DNA of 64,000 bases from DATDAH01 sp963792205 (GCA_963792205.1 CAWBVI010000005.1:124001-188000), one strand, 5' to 3'. Counted from the stretch's first letter, positions 1 to 8,637 are shown. Numbers and translations: made by a program. Notes: generated by a model not told the origin, from the letters alone.

Positions 1-212
1 GCGCGGTCGTGGAGATGGAGAACCGCCACGACCGGGCCATCGACCGGGTCGAGAAGCTCAGCCGCCGCCAGGCCGCCCTCGAGCTGGAGCTGGCCGACGC
101 CGAGCGGGAGCGGGACAAGACCGAGTCCCGCCTTTCGGCCACCAAGCAGGCCCTCGACGCCGCCGAGCAGCGCCTGCAGGTCCTGACCAACGCGGTCCGC
201 TCCATCAGCTAG
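1..212 (+). CDS. C-terminal fragment of a coiled-coil protein (partial, cut by window edge)
   Basis: The frame is open from the first complete codon at base 3 and ends at a TAG at 210-212, so only about the last 70 codons of a gene that starts left of the window are visible. A GTG at position 9 is in frame but has no clear ribosome-binding site, so I treat the gene as 5'-truncated. The visible peptide is rich in Ala, Glu, Arg, Leu and Asp, has no Pro or Gly, and shows a heptad-like pattern. It should form a continuous charged coiled coil. I recognise no family. It is transcribed toward the tRNA-Pro gene, which lies on the other strand. Confidence 0.5.
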   Translation, partial: AVVEMENRHDRAIDRVEKLSRRQAALELELADAERERDKTESRLSATKQALDAAEQRLQVLTNAVRSIS

Positions 213-263
213 ACGCCGGGGCGGGTACGGGCACTGCCAGCGTGTCCCCTGGTCAAAGTTGCG

Positions 264-337
264 TCGGGCTGCCGGGATTTGAACCCGGGACCTCGTGTCC
301 CCCAGACACGCGCGCTACCAAGCTGCGCCACAGCCCG
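264..337 (-). tRNA. tRNA-Pro (anticodon GGG)
   Basis: The minus strand folds into a complete cloverleaf. The seven-base-pair acceptor stem pairs CGGGCTG with CAGCCCG. The D arm contains AGCTTGGTAGCGC. The five-base-pair anticodon stem CGTGT/ACACG encloses the loop CTGGGGG, giving anticodon GGG. The T arm carries GGTTCAAATCC. The discriminator base is A and no CCA is encoded, as is usual in actinobacteria. The gene lies 24 bases downstream of the zinc-ribbon gene on the same strand and could be co-transcribed or separately transcribed. Confidence 0.96.
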
Positions 338-361
338 TGTTGTGGTCCGGCAGCGTACCGG

Positions 362-559
362 TCACACGTGCTGGACGACCCAGGCCACGCCCTGGACGAG
401 GCGCCAACCGAGGTAGAGGCTCACCGCGACCAGGAGGAGCTTGAAGTGCCAGGGGGCCTTCTGGGGCAGGGAGATCTGGCGGGCGCAGGTCGGGCAGGCG
501 CCGTTCTCGGGCATGGAGTTGGGGTTCCAGAACTTCTGGCAGTCGTCACACCAGGGCAT
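362..559 (-). CDS. Small zinc-ribbon protein with one transmembrane helix
   Basis: This 65-residue protein has two CxxC-like knuckles in its first half: Cys4 and Cys7 (MPWCDDC), then Cys22 and Cys25 (ACPTCA). That is a typical small zinc ribbon. It is followed by one hydrophobic helix at about residues 40-62 (KLLLVAVSLYLGWRLVQGVAW). It starts four bases after the stop of the acyl-CoA carboxylase gene and is very probably the last protein gene of that operon. Small ribbon-plus-helix proteins of this kind are widespread and mostly uncharacterised. A role as a membrane adaptor is only a guess. Confidence 0.75.
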   Translation of the reverse strand: MPWCDDCQKFWNPNSMPENGACPTCARQISLPQKAPWHFKLLLVAVSLYLGWRLVQGVAWVVQHV

Positions 560-563
560 GGCG

Positions 564-2093
564 TCAGACGGGAGGGATGCCGTGGCGGCGGTCGGAGAAG
601 TGACGGTCCTTGCCCCGGGCCCGGTCGAGGCGGCGGACGACCTCGCGGCGCAGGTCGCCGAAGTCCACCACGGCGTCGATGACCAGCTCGGAGGCCAGCC
701 GGAGCAGGTCGACGTCCTCCTCGTAGAGCTGGCGCTGCTCGGCCACGAAGGCGTCCCGCTCCTCGGGGTCCTCGATCTCGGCGATCTTGTTGGCGAACAC
801 GGCGTTGACTGCAGCCTCGGGCCCCATCACGGCGATGCGGGCGGTCGGCAGGGCCAGCGTGGCCTCGGGCTCGAAGGCGGGGCCGGACATGGCGTACAGG
901 CCGGCGCCGTACGCCTTGCGGACCACGACGGAGATCTTGGGGACGGTGGCCTCGGACACGGCGGTGACCATCTTGGCGCCGTGGCGGATGATCCCTTCTC
1001 GCTCCACCTGGGTGCCCACCATGAACCCGGGGACGTCGCACAGGAAGACCAGCGGCAGGTTGAAGGCGTCGCAGCAGAGGACGAAGCGGGCGGCCTTGTC
1101 GGCCGAGTCGCTGAACAGCACGCCCCCCTTCTGCATCGGGTTGTTGGCCACGATGCCGACGGGGCGGCCCTCCAGGCGGGCCAGGCCGACGATCAGCTCC
1201 GGGGCGAACAGGGGCTTGACCTCGAAGAACGATTCGGCGTCGATCAGGCCGTCCAGGAGCTCGTGCATGTCGTAGGCCATCTGCTCCTCGACCGGCACCA
1301 CGTCGGCGGTCAGCTCCCGGAGCGGCTCGCGGGCCTCGTACTCGGGCGGCTCCTCCCGCCATCGCTGGGGGAAGTAGGTCAGGTAGGCCAGGGCCTGGTC
1401 GATGGCGTCCTCGTCGTCGGTGGCGAGGTTGTCACCGCAGCCGGACACGGTGGCGTGCATGCGGGCCCCGCCCATCTCCTCGAGGGTGGTGATCTCGCCG
1501 ATGACCATCTCGGCCATGCGCGGGGAGCCCAGGTACATCGAGGCGTTGCCCTCGACCATGATGACGATGTCGCAGAACGACGGGATGTAGGCCCCGCCGG
1601 CGGCCGAGGGACCGAAGAGGCAGCAGATCTGCGGCACCCGGCCGGACAGCCGGATCTGGTTGTAGAAGATCCGACCCGCCCCCCGCCGGCCCGGGAAGAG
1701 CTCGACCTGGTCGGTGATCCGGGCGCCGGCCGAGTCGATGAGCCAGAACACCGGGAGCTCGTGGCGCAGGGCCAGCTCGGTCAGGCGCACGATCTTCTCG
1801 ACGGTGCGCGCCCCCCAGGAACCGGCCTTGACCGTCGGGTCGTTGGCCACGACGGCCACCTGGCGCCCGTCGACGGTCCCGGTGCCGGTGACCACGCCGT
1901 CGGCGGGCAGGTCGACGGCGGCGGCGTTGGCCAGGAGGGCGTCCTCCACGAACGAGTCGTCGTCGAGCAGGAGGGCCAGCCGGTCGCGGACGAAGAGCTT
2001 GCCCTGACGCTCCAGCTTGTCGCCGACCTTCTCGAGGTTGCCGGCGAGGGCCCGCTCCGCGGCCTTGGCCAGGCGCTCCTGGTCCGCGGTCAT
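564..2093 (-). CDS. Acyl-CoA carboxylase, carboxyltransferase (beta) subunit
   Basis: The 509-residue product has the length and two-lobed crotonase-like architecture of the carboxyltransferase beta subunit of acetyl/propionyl-type acyl-CoA carboxylases. These enzymes transfer CO2 from biotin carried on a partner subunit to an acyl-CoA. Family signatures include the N-lobe segment IDSAGARI, the oxyanion-hole stretch FGPSAAGGAYIPSFCD, and the C-lobe motifs CDVPGFMVG and AYGAGLYAMSGPAFEP. The biotin-carrying alpha subunit is not in the window, so the acyl substrate (acetyl, propionyl or a longer chain) cannot be fixed from context. The gene sits 4 bases after the SpoIIE-type phosphatase gene and 4 bases before the zinc-ribbon gene, so it is co-transcribed with both. 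Confidence 0.9.
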   Translation of the reverse strand: MTADQERLAKAAERALAGNLEKVGDKLERQGKLFVRDRLALLLDDDSFVEDALLANAAAVDLPADGVVTGTGTVDGRQVAVVANDPTVKAGSWGARTVEKIVRLTELALRHELPVFWLIDSAGARITDQVELFPGRRGAGRIFYNQIRLSGRVPQICCLFGPSAAGGAYIPSFCDIVIMVEGNASMYLGSPRMAEMVIGEITTLEEMGGARMHATVSGCGDNLATDDEDAIDQALAYLTYFPQRWREEPPEYEAREPLRELTADVVPVEEQMAYDMHELLDGLIDAESFFEVKPLFAPELIVGLARLEGRPVGIVANNPMQKGGVLFSDSADKAARFVLCCDAFNLPLVFLCDVPGFMVGTQVEREGIIRHGAKMVTAVSEATVPKISVVVRKAYGAGLYAMSGPAFEPEATLALPTARIAVMGPEAAVNAVFANKIAEIEDPEERDAFVAEQRQLYEEDVDLLRLASELVIDAVVDFGDLRREVVRRLDRARGKDRHFSDRRHGIPPV

Positions 2094-2097
2094 CCGG

Positions 2098-3174
2098 CTA
2101 CTCGCGGCGGATGGCCATGATCGCGACGTCGTCGGTGATCGGGCCGTTGGCGAAGTCCCGGGCCGCTTCGAGGAGGGACTTGCACATGACGTCGACGGCC
2201 ATGCCCGGGTCGCGGCGCACGGCGGCGGCGATGCGCTCCTCGCCGAACAGCTGATCGCCGTCGCGGGCTTCGGCCAGGCCGTCGGTGTAGAGGAGGCAGA
2301 GGTCGTCCGAGTCGAGGCCGATCTCCCGGCTCACGTACTCGGTGCCCGGAGCGAGCATGAGCAGCGGGCCGGTGGCCCGGAGCGGCTGCAGCTCGCGCTC
2401 GTGCCAGAGATAGGCCGCCGGGTGACCGGCCGAGGTGTAGCGCAGGGTCCCGGCCCGGGTGTCGAACACCACGACGACGAGGGAGATGAACTCCTCCTCG
2501 CGGCCGAGGGCCGACATCTGGTTGTTGAGCTCCTCCACCGCCTGCGCCGGGTCCTTGAACTGCCGGAGGAACACTCGGAGCAGGTACTTGGCCTGGAAGG
2601 CGGTGATCGAGGCCTCGATGCCGTGTCCGGCCACGTCGCCGATGACCGCAGCCACCCGGGTCGGGGTCAGGCGGAACAGATCGTAGAAGTCCCCCGCCAT
2701 CATCCCCGTGCCCGGCTGGTAGACCCGGCCGACCTCGAAGCCGACGAGGTCGGGAAGCGACTCCGGCGCCAGCCGCTCGGCCCACATCCGGGGCGCTCGT
2801 TGCTCCTGGTCGAGGACCTCGACGGCCCGGCGCTCCATGCCGATGCGGCCCTGGGCCATGCGGGCCTCGGACTCGAAGGTCCGCCACATGGCGAGCGAGA
2901 TGATCGCCGGCACCGCCAACACGCCGAGCAGGGCGGCGCCGGCCGGAGGGTCGACGGCGGCCAGCGTCCCGACGGCGACCCCGGCGATGGCATAGAAGGC
3001 GGCGGCGTGGAGGTCCTTGCGGTAGACGCCCCAGGCCAGCTGGATCGCGCCCTCGTCGGCGTCGGCGGCGTCGAGGCCTCGCCAGACGCGGTGGCGCAGC
3101 CGGGCCGAACGCCCCCAGGACACCGCCGCCGCCAGGCAGAGGACGGCGGTGACGACCAGGACGGGGATCACCAT
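2098..3174 (-). CDS. Membrane-anchored PP2C/SpoIIE-type serine phosphatase (RsbU-like)
   Basis: The 358-residue protein begins with three hydrophobic segments: about residues 2-20, and a helical hairpin at roughly 58-95. A short linker leads to a SpoIIE-type PP2C domain in about residues 140-357. The metal-binding and catalytic motifs are present in order: GDFYDLF, IGDVAGHGIEAS, SAGHPAAYLWH, LLYTDGLAEARD and the terminal DDVAIMAIRR. Family members dephosphorylate anti-anti-sigma proteins and so switch stress sigma factors. No anti-sigma or STAS-domain gene is nearby, so the target is unknown. It lies downstream of der and directly upstream of the carboxylase gene. The membrane part may place the phosphatase at the inner face of the membrane. 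Confidence 0.88.
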   Translation of the reverse strand: MVIPVLVVTAVLCLAAAVSWGRSARLRHRVWRGLDAADADEGAIQLAWGVYRKDLHAAAFYAIAGVAVGTLAAVDPPAGAALLGVLAVPAIISLAMWRTFESEARMAQGRIGMERRAVEVLDQEQRAPRMWAERLAPESLPDLVGFEVGRVYQPGTGMMAGDFYDLFRLTPTRVAAVIGDVAGHGIEASITAFQAKYLLRVFLRQFKDPAQAVEELNNQMSALGREEEFISLVVVVFDTRAGTLRYTSAGHPAAYLWHERELQPLRATGPLLMLAPGTEYVSREIGLDSDDLCLLYTDGLAEARDGDQLFGEERIAAAVRRDPGMAVDVMCKSLLEAARDFANGPITDDVAIMAIRRE

Positions 3175-3222
3175 GACGAAGGGATCGTATCCGCCACCCC
3201 AGGGCGGAGAGCCGACTCGGCC

Positions 3223-4530
3223 TCAGGCGCGCCGGGCCCGCACCCGGAGCTTCAGCGGGGTGTCACCGAGGTCGAAGGCCTCCCGCAGCTTGCGTTCGAG
3301 GTAGCGGAGGTAGGTCGGCGGTAGGCGCCGGTTGGCGAAGAGGGTGAACGTGGGCGGGTCCGACGCCCCCTGCGTGGCGTACAGCACGCGGGTGCCCCCT
3401 GGCGCGGGGTGCGCCGACTGGGCCTGGCGGAGCACCTCGTTCACCTTCGCGGTGGGGATCCGGCGGTGGTACGCGTCGGCGGTGTCGAGCAGCGCGTCGA
3501 GGATCTTGTGCACGCCCTTCCCGGTCAGCGCACTGATCTTGAGCACCTTGACGTTGGGCAGGAAGTGCAACCGGTCGGCCACCTGCTCGTCGACCACCTC
3601 CCGCTGCTCGGCGTCGGCGACATCCCACTTGTTGAGCAGGACGACGACGGGGTTGCCGGCGATCGAGGCCCGCTCCGCCAGTCGCTGGTCCTGGTGGGTC
3701 ACCCCGATCAGGGCGTCGATCACGAGCAGGACCACGTCGGCCGAGTCGATCGCCCTCAGGGCCCGGACGACCGAGTAGTACTCCGTCGACTCGTCGATCT
3801 TGCCGCGCCGCCGCATGCCCGCGGTGTCGAGGATCCGCACCGGTCCCGACTCGGTCTCGATCACGGTGTCGATGGTGTCCCGGGTGGTGCCCGCCAGGTC
3901 GTGGACGACCGAGCGGTCGGCCCGGTCCAGCCGGTTGAAGAGGGTCGACTTGCCCACGTTGGGACGACCGACGATGGCCACCGAGAGCACGGTGTCGCCC
4001 TCGGGCTCGGCGTCGGCTGCGCCGGGTTCGTCGGCCTCGGGCAGGGCATCCACCAGGGCGTCCAGGAGGTCACCGGTCCCCCGCCCGTGCAGGGCGCTGA
4101 CCGGGTGGGGATCGCCGAGGCCGAGGGTGAGGAAGTTCCAGGCGTCGACTTCACGGTTGGTGTCGTCCACCTTGTTGACCACGACGAAGGTGGGCACGTC
4201 CCGGCCCCGGAGCAGCGCCGCCACCTGCTCGTCCGCGTCGGTCACGCCGACGGTGACGTCGACCACGAGGAGCAGGGCGTCGGCGTCCTCCATGGCCCGC
4301 ACGCTCTGGCGGCTGACCTCGGCGTCGAGGCCGTCGTCGGTGGCGATGAACCCCCCCGTGTCCATCACGACGAACGGCCGTCCCCGCCATTCGGCATCCA
4401 CCGCCTTGCGGTCACGGGTGACCCCCGGGCGCTCCTCGACGATGGCCTCCCGCCGCCCGACGATGCGGTTGAGCAGCGTCGACTTGCCGACGTTGGGCCG
4501 GCCGACGACCGCGACGACGGGGGCGCTCAT
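3223..4530 (-). CDS. der: Ribosome-assembly GTPase Der (EngA)
   Basis: Der matures the 50S ribosomal subunit. The 435-residue protein has the diagnostic tandem GTPase domains. The first has GRPNVGKST at residues 10-18, DTGG and NKVD. The second has GRPNVGKST at 188-196, DTAGMRRRGKI and NKWD. A C-terminal KH-like domain follows, ending in the basic tail RVRARRA. I chose the ATG at 4528-4530 because the protein then begins MSAPVVAVVGRPNVG as in the family, and because this ATG overlaps the stop of the upstream DUF512 gene as ATGA. The open frame actually continues to 5889, but only because a frameshift in the upstream gene happens to place both in one frame. The DUF512-der pair is a common neighbourhood. 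Confidence 0.96.
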   Translation of the reverse strand: MSAPVVAVVGRPNVGKSTLLNRIVGRREAIVEERPGVTRDRKAVDAEWRGRPFVVMDTGGFIATDDGLDAEVSRQSVRAMEDADALLLVVDVTVGVTDADEQVAALLRGRDVPTFVVVNKVDDTNREVDAWNFLTLGLGDPHPVSALHGRGTGDLLDALVDALPEADEPGAADAEPEGDTVLSVAIVGRPNVGKSTLFNRLDRADRSVVHDLAGTTRDTIDTVIETESGPVRILDTAGMRRRGKIDESTEYYSVVRALRAIDSADVVLLVIDALIGVTHQDQRLAERASIAGNPVVVLLNKWDVADAEQREVVDEQVADRLHFLPNVKVLKISALTGKGVHKILDALLDTADAYHRRIPTAKVNEVLRQAQSAHPAPGGTRVLYATQGASDPPTFTLFANRRLPPTYLRYLERKLREAFDLGDTPLKLRVRARRA

Positions 4531-5889
4531 GCCGGCCCGGTCGACGCCAAGGCGTGGCGCAGGGCGAGCCCGTCGGTGGGGATGACCTCGACCGGGTGAG
4601 GCAGGTCGTCGGGCGAGGTGCCGTCCAGGAACCGCCCCCCGGACAGGCAGACGTCGGGCAGGAGGTACCGGTGGCCCGGGGGCTGGTCGGCCAGGACCCG
4701 CTCCAGGTCCGCGCCCACCAGCAACCCCGTGACCCCGATGTTGCCGCCGAAGAACCGGTTCTCGACGGGCAGCACCCGAACCCCGTCCCGGTCGGCCAGC
4801 AGCGGCTCGAGCACCGCCGCGCCGTAGGTGCCGGTGAGGACGGCGACGGGCGCATCGGCTCGCGGGCGCAACACCACACGGCCGTCGGTCCGGGGAGCCC
4901 GGTAGCCGGCCGCCGGGGCGCCGTCGACCCACTGGAAGAAGCCCGACTGCGGCCCGATCGGGGTCTCGACCAGCCCGGCCAGCTCCTGCTCGAGGCTGCG
5001 GGCCATGCCGATGCCGTCCTCGTGGAGCGGGAACCCCTCGTAGGTGGCCGCCGGCGGGAAGTCCCGACCGGCCAAGAGGTAGTACTCGTCGGCCGCGAAG
5101 ACGAGCCGGCGACCGAGGACCTCGAGGAAACGGCCCTGCCAGCGCTCGACGGTGTCCACCGTGTGCTCCGCCTCGGCCCGGGTGTGGGGCCGGAGGCGAC
5201 CCTCCCGGCCGATACTGGCTCAGGCCCAGCGGCACGACGGCGACCGTCGCCAGCTCGGGGAAGCGGTCGGCGATGCCGACCATCGTGTCCTCGAGGACGA
5301 TCCCGTCGTTGATGCCCGGACAGACGACGACCTGGCCGTGGACCTGGACCTCGGCGTCGAGAAGGGCCCGCAGCCACCGCAGGCTCGTGGCCCCGCGCCG
5401 GTTGCGCAGGAGGTCGGCCCGGACGTCCGGATCGGTGGCGTGGATGGACACGTAGAGCGGTGAGAGCTTCTCGGTGAGGACCCGCTCGAGGTCCAGCTCG
5501 GTGAACCGGGTCAGGGTGGTGAAGTTCCCGTACAGGAACGACAACCGGTAGTCGTCGTCGCGCTGGTAGAGGCTGGAGCGCAGGCCGGGCGGGAGCTGGT
5601 GGATGAAGCAGAACTCGCAGTGGTTGTCGCAGGTGCGGACGGCGTCGAACACCGCCGAGGACACTTCGGCCCCGAGCGGCTCCCCCGCCCCCTTGTGCAC
5701 CTCCACGGTGAGGTCGAGGCCGCCCCGACCCACCTCGATCTCCAGCTCGGGGTCATCGACCAGGAGCTGGTAGCGGATCACGTCGCGGGGCGCCTCCCCG
5801 TTGAGTGCCCGCAGCTCGTCGCCCGGGCGCAGGCCGGCCCGGTCCGCCGGGGATCCGGGCGCGACAGCAGTGACGAGCGGCGCAGGCAC
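4527..5889 (-). pseudogene. DUF512 / TIGR03279-type PDZ-radical SAM protein, frameshifted near 5211
   Basis: The N-terminal part is a PDZ-like domain (TAVAPGSPADRAGLRPGDE), followed by a radical-SAM core with the cluster motif CDNHCEFCF and the family segment DDYRLSFLYGNF. After VVPLGLSQY the frame runs into Arg/Pro/Gly-rich nonsense. The continuation is in the adjacent frame: GREGRLRPHT, then TVDTVERWQGRF and the DUF512 C-terminus with VENRFFGGNIGVTGLL. The total span of 1363 bases is 3n+1, so dropping one base at about 5208-5211 repairs the gene. The start is the GTG at 5887-5889, and the stop overlaps der as ATGA. The molecular reaction of this family is not established. The lesion may be a sequence error rather than real decay. 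Confidence 0.85.
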
Positions 5890-5962
5890 CGGTCAAGGAT
5901 ACGGACGGACCGCCGTCGCTGTGCCTCCCGCTCCCGGCCGCTCGGGCCTTAGCCTCGATGGG

Positions 5963-6994
5963 ATGGCGGTCGACCAGGTCCTGCTGTGCGCCCCCCGGGG
6001 GTTCTGTGCCGGGGTGGAGATGGCCATCAAGGCGCTGGCCTGGATGGTGCGCACCTTCGAGCCGCCCGTCTACTGCTACCACGAGATCGTCCACAACCAG
6101 CGGGTGGTGGATCGCTTCCGGGACCTGGGGGTGGTGTTCGTCGACGACCTCGACGAGGTGCCCCCCGGCGCGCCGATCATGCTCTCGGCCCACGGCTCCG
6201 CCCCTGAAGTGGTGGAAGCGGCGCGGGTGTCCGGCGGCTACGTCGTCGACGCCGTCTGCCCGCTGGTGACCAAGGTCCACCACGAGGTGCGGGTCCGGGC
6301 GGGCAAGGGCTACCGCATCGTGTACGTCGGGCACGAAGGCCACGAGGAGGCCGTGGGGACCATGGCGGTGGCTCCCGACGCCATCGACCGGGTCGAGGCG
6401 CCCGACGACGTGGCCGCCCTCCCCGAGCGGGGCCAGCCCGTCGCCCTCCTCGCCCAGACGACCCTGTCGCACCGGGACTGGGCCGGGGTGCTCGACGCGG
6501 CCAAGGATCGCTGGCCCGACCTGTGGCAACCGGGGCGCAGCGACCTCTGCTTCGCCACCACCAACCGCCAGTCGGGGCTTCTCCAGATCGCCGACCGCTG
6601 CGACGCCATCGTCGTCATCGGGTCGGCCAACTCGTCGAACACCCGGGCGCTCGAGCAGCTGGCCCGCGACGCAGGCTGCCCGCGGGTCTTCCGCGTCAAC
6701 GACCCCGACGAGCTGCCCGACGACCTCTCCGGCACGGTCGGCGTGACCGCGGGGGCGTCCGCCCCCGAGGACCTGGTGGAGGCGGTCATCGACCGCCTCG
6801 CGCCCGTCCAGGGGACCGAGGAGGTCTGGTTCACCGACGAGGACGAGTACTTCCCTCCCCCGCGCAACCTTCGCGACCTGCTCGCCGCCGTCGACGAGGC
6901 GGCCACGGTGACCCTCGGCGGCTCGTTGGGTGCCCGGCCGTCCACGAACGACCGCTCGGTCGGCGCGGCCGACGTGCTCACCGCCTTGGGCTGA
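5963..6994 (+). CDS. ispH: 4-hydroxy-3-methylbut-2-enyl diphosphate reductase (IspH)
   Basis: IspH is the last enzyme of the MEP isoprenoid pathway. It reduces HMBPP to IPP and DMAPP with a 4Fe-4S cluster. The three cluster cysteines are visible as Cys15 (APRGFCAGV), Cys99 (AVCPLVTKVHHE) and Cys196 (DLCFATTNRQ). Active-site histidines and the catalytic Glu lie in HEIVHN and GHEGHEEAVGTM. The 343-residue length is usual, with a slightly extended C-terminus. I chose the ATG at 5963, which gives MAVDQVLLCAPRGFC; the longer open frame upstream has no family similarity. It is divergent from the DUF512 gene across only about 70 bases, which must contain both promoters, and is followed by an HD-domain gene. 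Confidence 0.95.
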   Translation: MAVDQVLLCAPRGFCAGVEMAIKALAWMVRTFEPPVYCYHEIVHNQRVVDRFRDLGVVFVDDLDEVPPGAPIMLSAHGSAPEVVEAARVSGGYVVDAVCPLVTKVHHEVRVRAGKGYRIVYVGHEGHEEAVGTMAVAPDAIDRVEAPDDVAALPERGQPVALLAQTTLSHRDWAGVLDAAKDRWPDLWQPGRSDLCFATTNRQSGLLQIADRCDAIVVIGSANSSNTRALEQLARDAGCPRVFRVNDPDELPDDLSGTVGVTAGASAPEDLVEAVIDRLAPVQGTEEVWFTDEDEYFPPPRNLRDLLAAVDEAATVTLGGSLGARPSTNDRSVGAADVLTALG

Positions 6995-7017
6995 GGCGCA
7001 GCTGGCACACTGGGGCC

Positions 7018-7581
7018 ATGGCCACGACCACCACCTTCACCCGCATGGACGAGTCCACGGCCGAGCAGTGGGCCGAGATCGGCAAGCAGACCTTCGAGCA
7101 CCGCGACCGGGTCGCCGACCGGGTGCTCGGCATGCTCCGCTCGCTGGAGGAGATCACCGACGGCTTCGCCGTCGACCAGCTCCAGCACTCCCTGCAGACC
7201 GCCACCCGGGCCGAGCGGGCCGGGGCCGACGCCGAGGTGGTGGTCGCCGCCCTGTGCCACGACATCGGCAAGGCGGTCAGCGTGCCCAACCACCCGGAGA
7301 TCGCCGCCGCCATCCTCAAGCCCTACGTGCGCCCCGAGGTCCACTCGATGATCCGGGTCCACCAGGACTTCCAGGGCCGGCACTACTACGCCCACTTCGG
7401 CGGTGATCCGGACGCCCGCGAGCAGCACCGGGCCGAGCTGGACCCGGAGGTCTTCGAACTGGCCGAGCGCTTCGCCGACGAGTGGGACCAGACCGCGTTC
7501 GACCCCGACTACGACAGCGAGACCCTCGAGCACTTCGAGCCGATGGTCCGCGAGGTCTTCGCCACCGCCAAGATGATCTGA
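7018..7581 (+). CDS. HD-domain protein resembling MIOX/PhnZ-type oxygenases
   Basis: The 187-residue protein is a compact HD-domain protein. Likely metal ligands are His57 (QLQHSLQTA) and His81-Asp82 (ALCHDIGKAV). Further His and Asp residues occur in HSMIRVH and the FADEWD stretch. The LQHSLQTA...HDIGK spacing and the helix that follows resemble the PhnZ/myo-inositol-oxygenase branch of HD proteins, which use a mixed-valent di-iron centre, more than ordinary HD phosphohydrolases. That assignment is an inference from memory of the motifs. The gene starts 23 bases after ispH, and no phosphonate or inositol gene is nearby. A strong inverted repeat follows the stop codon. Confidence 0.75.
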   Translation: MATTTTFTRMDESTAEQWAEIGKQTFEHRDRVADRVLGMLRSLEEITDGFAVDQLQHSLQTATRAERAGADAEVVVAALCHDIGKAVSVPNHPEIAAAILKPYVRPEVHSMIRVHQDFQGRHYYAHFGGDPDAREQHRAELDPEVFELAERFADEWDQTAFDPDYDSETLEHFEPMVREVFATAKMI

Positions 7582-7588
7582 ACGCGAA

Positions 7589-7632
7589 CTGGCGCCTGAT
7601 TGCAGTGCCAGAGGACCGCAATCAGGCGCCAG
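7589..7632. terminator. Perfect 15-bp inverted repeat between convergent genes (likely bidirectional terminator)
   Basis: CTGGCGCCTGATTGC at 7589-7603 is exactly complementary to GCAATCAGGCGCCAG at 7618-7632, with a 14-base loop. It lies between the stops of the HD gene (plus, 7581) and the binding-protein gene (minus, 7649). It is the right place for a two-way terminator, although neither side has a U-tract. Confidence 0.6.
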
Positions 7633-7648
7633 AACGACGTCGACCGGG

Positions 7649-8605
7649 TCAGCTGGGGCCGTACTCCTCGAGGAAGTCGGCGGCGATGACCTCGGCGTCC
7701 TCGGCTTCGATGTCGAAGCGGGCGTTGGCCTCGGTCAGCTCCTCGGTGGTGATGACCTCGCTGATGGAGTCGACCAGGGCGACGAAGTCCTCGCCGTAGG
7801 CGTCGGCCACCTCGTCGGTGAACACCGGGACGATGTTGTCGGCGGCCAGGAGGCCGTCGGTGTCCTCGAGGACGATCCAGCCCTTGTCGGCGATGATGCC
7901 GCTGGTCGAGAACAGGACGGCGACGTCGATCTCACCGTTCTCGAGCGCGTCGGGCAGGACGCCGGGGTCGAGCGGTGTGAAGTTGCCGCTCATGTCGATC
8001 CCGTACACGGTCTCCAACCCCGGAAGGCAGAAGGCGTTGGCCTCGCAGTCCTGCGGCGCCCCGAGCGTGAGGTCCTCGCTCAGGTCACCGATGCCGGACA
8101 GCCCCTCGGCCTCGGCCGTCTCGGGCGTCACGACGAAGGTGTTGGTGTCGATCGCCGGTGCGGGCGTGCCCGCCTGGAGGCCGATCTCGGCCAACCGCTC
8201 GTCCAACAGGCCGGCGGTCTCCTCGACGTCGGAGGTCGCCTCGCCGGCGAACTCGTTGAGGAACTCGAGCATCGACGCCACGTACTCGGGCGCGAAGTTG
8301 ATGTCGCCGGACTCGAAGGCGGGCACCTCGAGGTCGCGGAAGCCACCGAGCTCCTGGTACTCGACCGGGTAGCCGGCGGCGTCCAGGGCCTGGCCGTAGA
8401 TCTGGGCCAGGATGGCGCTCTCGCCGAAGTCCTGGGTCCCGATCACGATGTCCGGCCCGTCCGGGATCGCCCCGGCGTCCTCGCCGGTCGTGTCGCTGGC
8501 ACCCTCCCCGGCGTCCTCGCCGCCGCTGTCGTCATCGCCGCACGCTCCGGCGAGCAACGCCAAGACGGCCAGCACCGTCCACAACCCTCTGATCTTCCTG
8601 AACAT
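7649..8605 (-). CDS. Osmoprotectant (glycine betaine/choline-type) ABC transporter substrate-binding lipoprotein
   Basis: The 318-residue product begins with a lipoprotein signal (VLAVLALLAGAC, lipidated Cys22). An acidic linker rich in Asp, Glu, Gly and Ser follows, then a type-II binding-protein domain of the OpuAC/ProX (quaternary amine) family. That domain starts DIVIGTQDFGESAILAQIYGQAL. I chose the ATG at 8603-8605 because it follows AAGGGAG at good spacing and starts exactly at the signal peptide. It is the last gene after the ATPase and two permease genes, 32 bases beyond the second permease. Together they form a complete uptake system for compatible solutes such as glycine betaine, carnitine or choline. 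The exact substrate cannot be read from sequence. Confidence 0.9.
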   Translation of the reverse strand: MFRKIRGLWTVLAVLALLAGACGDDDSGGEDAGEGASDTTGEDAGAIPDGPDIVIGTQDFGESAILAQIYGQALDAAGYPVEYQELGGFRDLEVPAFESGDINFAPEYVASMLEFLNEFAGEATSDVEETAGLLDERLAEIGLQAGTPAPAIDTNTFVVTPETAEAEGLSGIGDLSEDLTLGAPQDCEANAFCLPGLETVYGIDMSGNFTPLDPGVLPDALENGEIDVAVLFSTSGIIADKGWIVLEDTDGLLAADNIVPVFTDEVADAYGEDFVALVDSISEVITTEELTEANARFDIEAEDAEVIAADFLEEYGPS

Positions 8606-8637
8606 TGCTTTCTCCCTTGTGGTTTGCCTTCGCGATC

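Noticed and set aside
441..2120. 559-codon open frame on the plus strand opposite the carboxylase gene
   Set aside because: It is the high-GC antisense shadow of a gene with clear carboxyltransferase motifs; its peptide is Gly/Val/His/Asp-rich with no family resemblance.
3223..5889. DUF512-Der fusion protein of 888 residues
   Set aside because: The middle is out-of-frame DUF512 sequence; the correct frame ends in an ATGA overlap with a normal der start.
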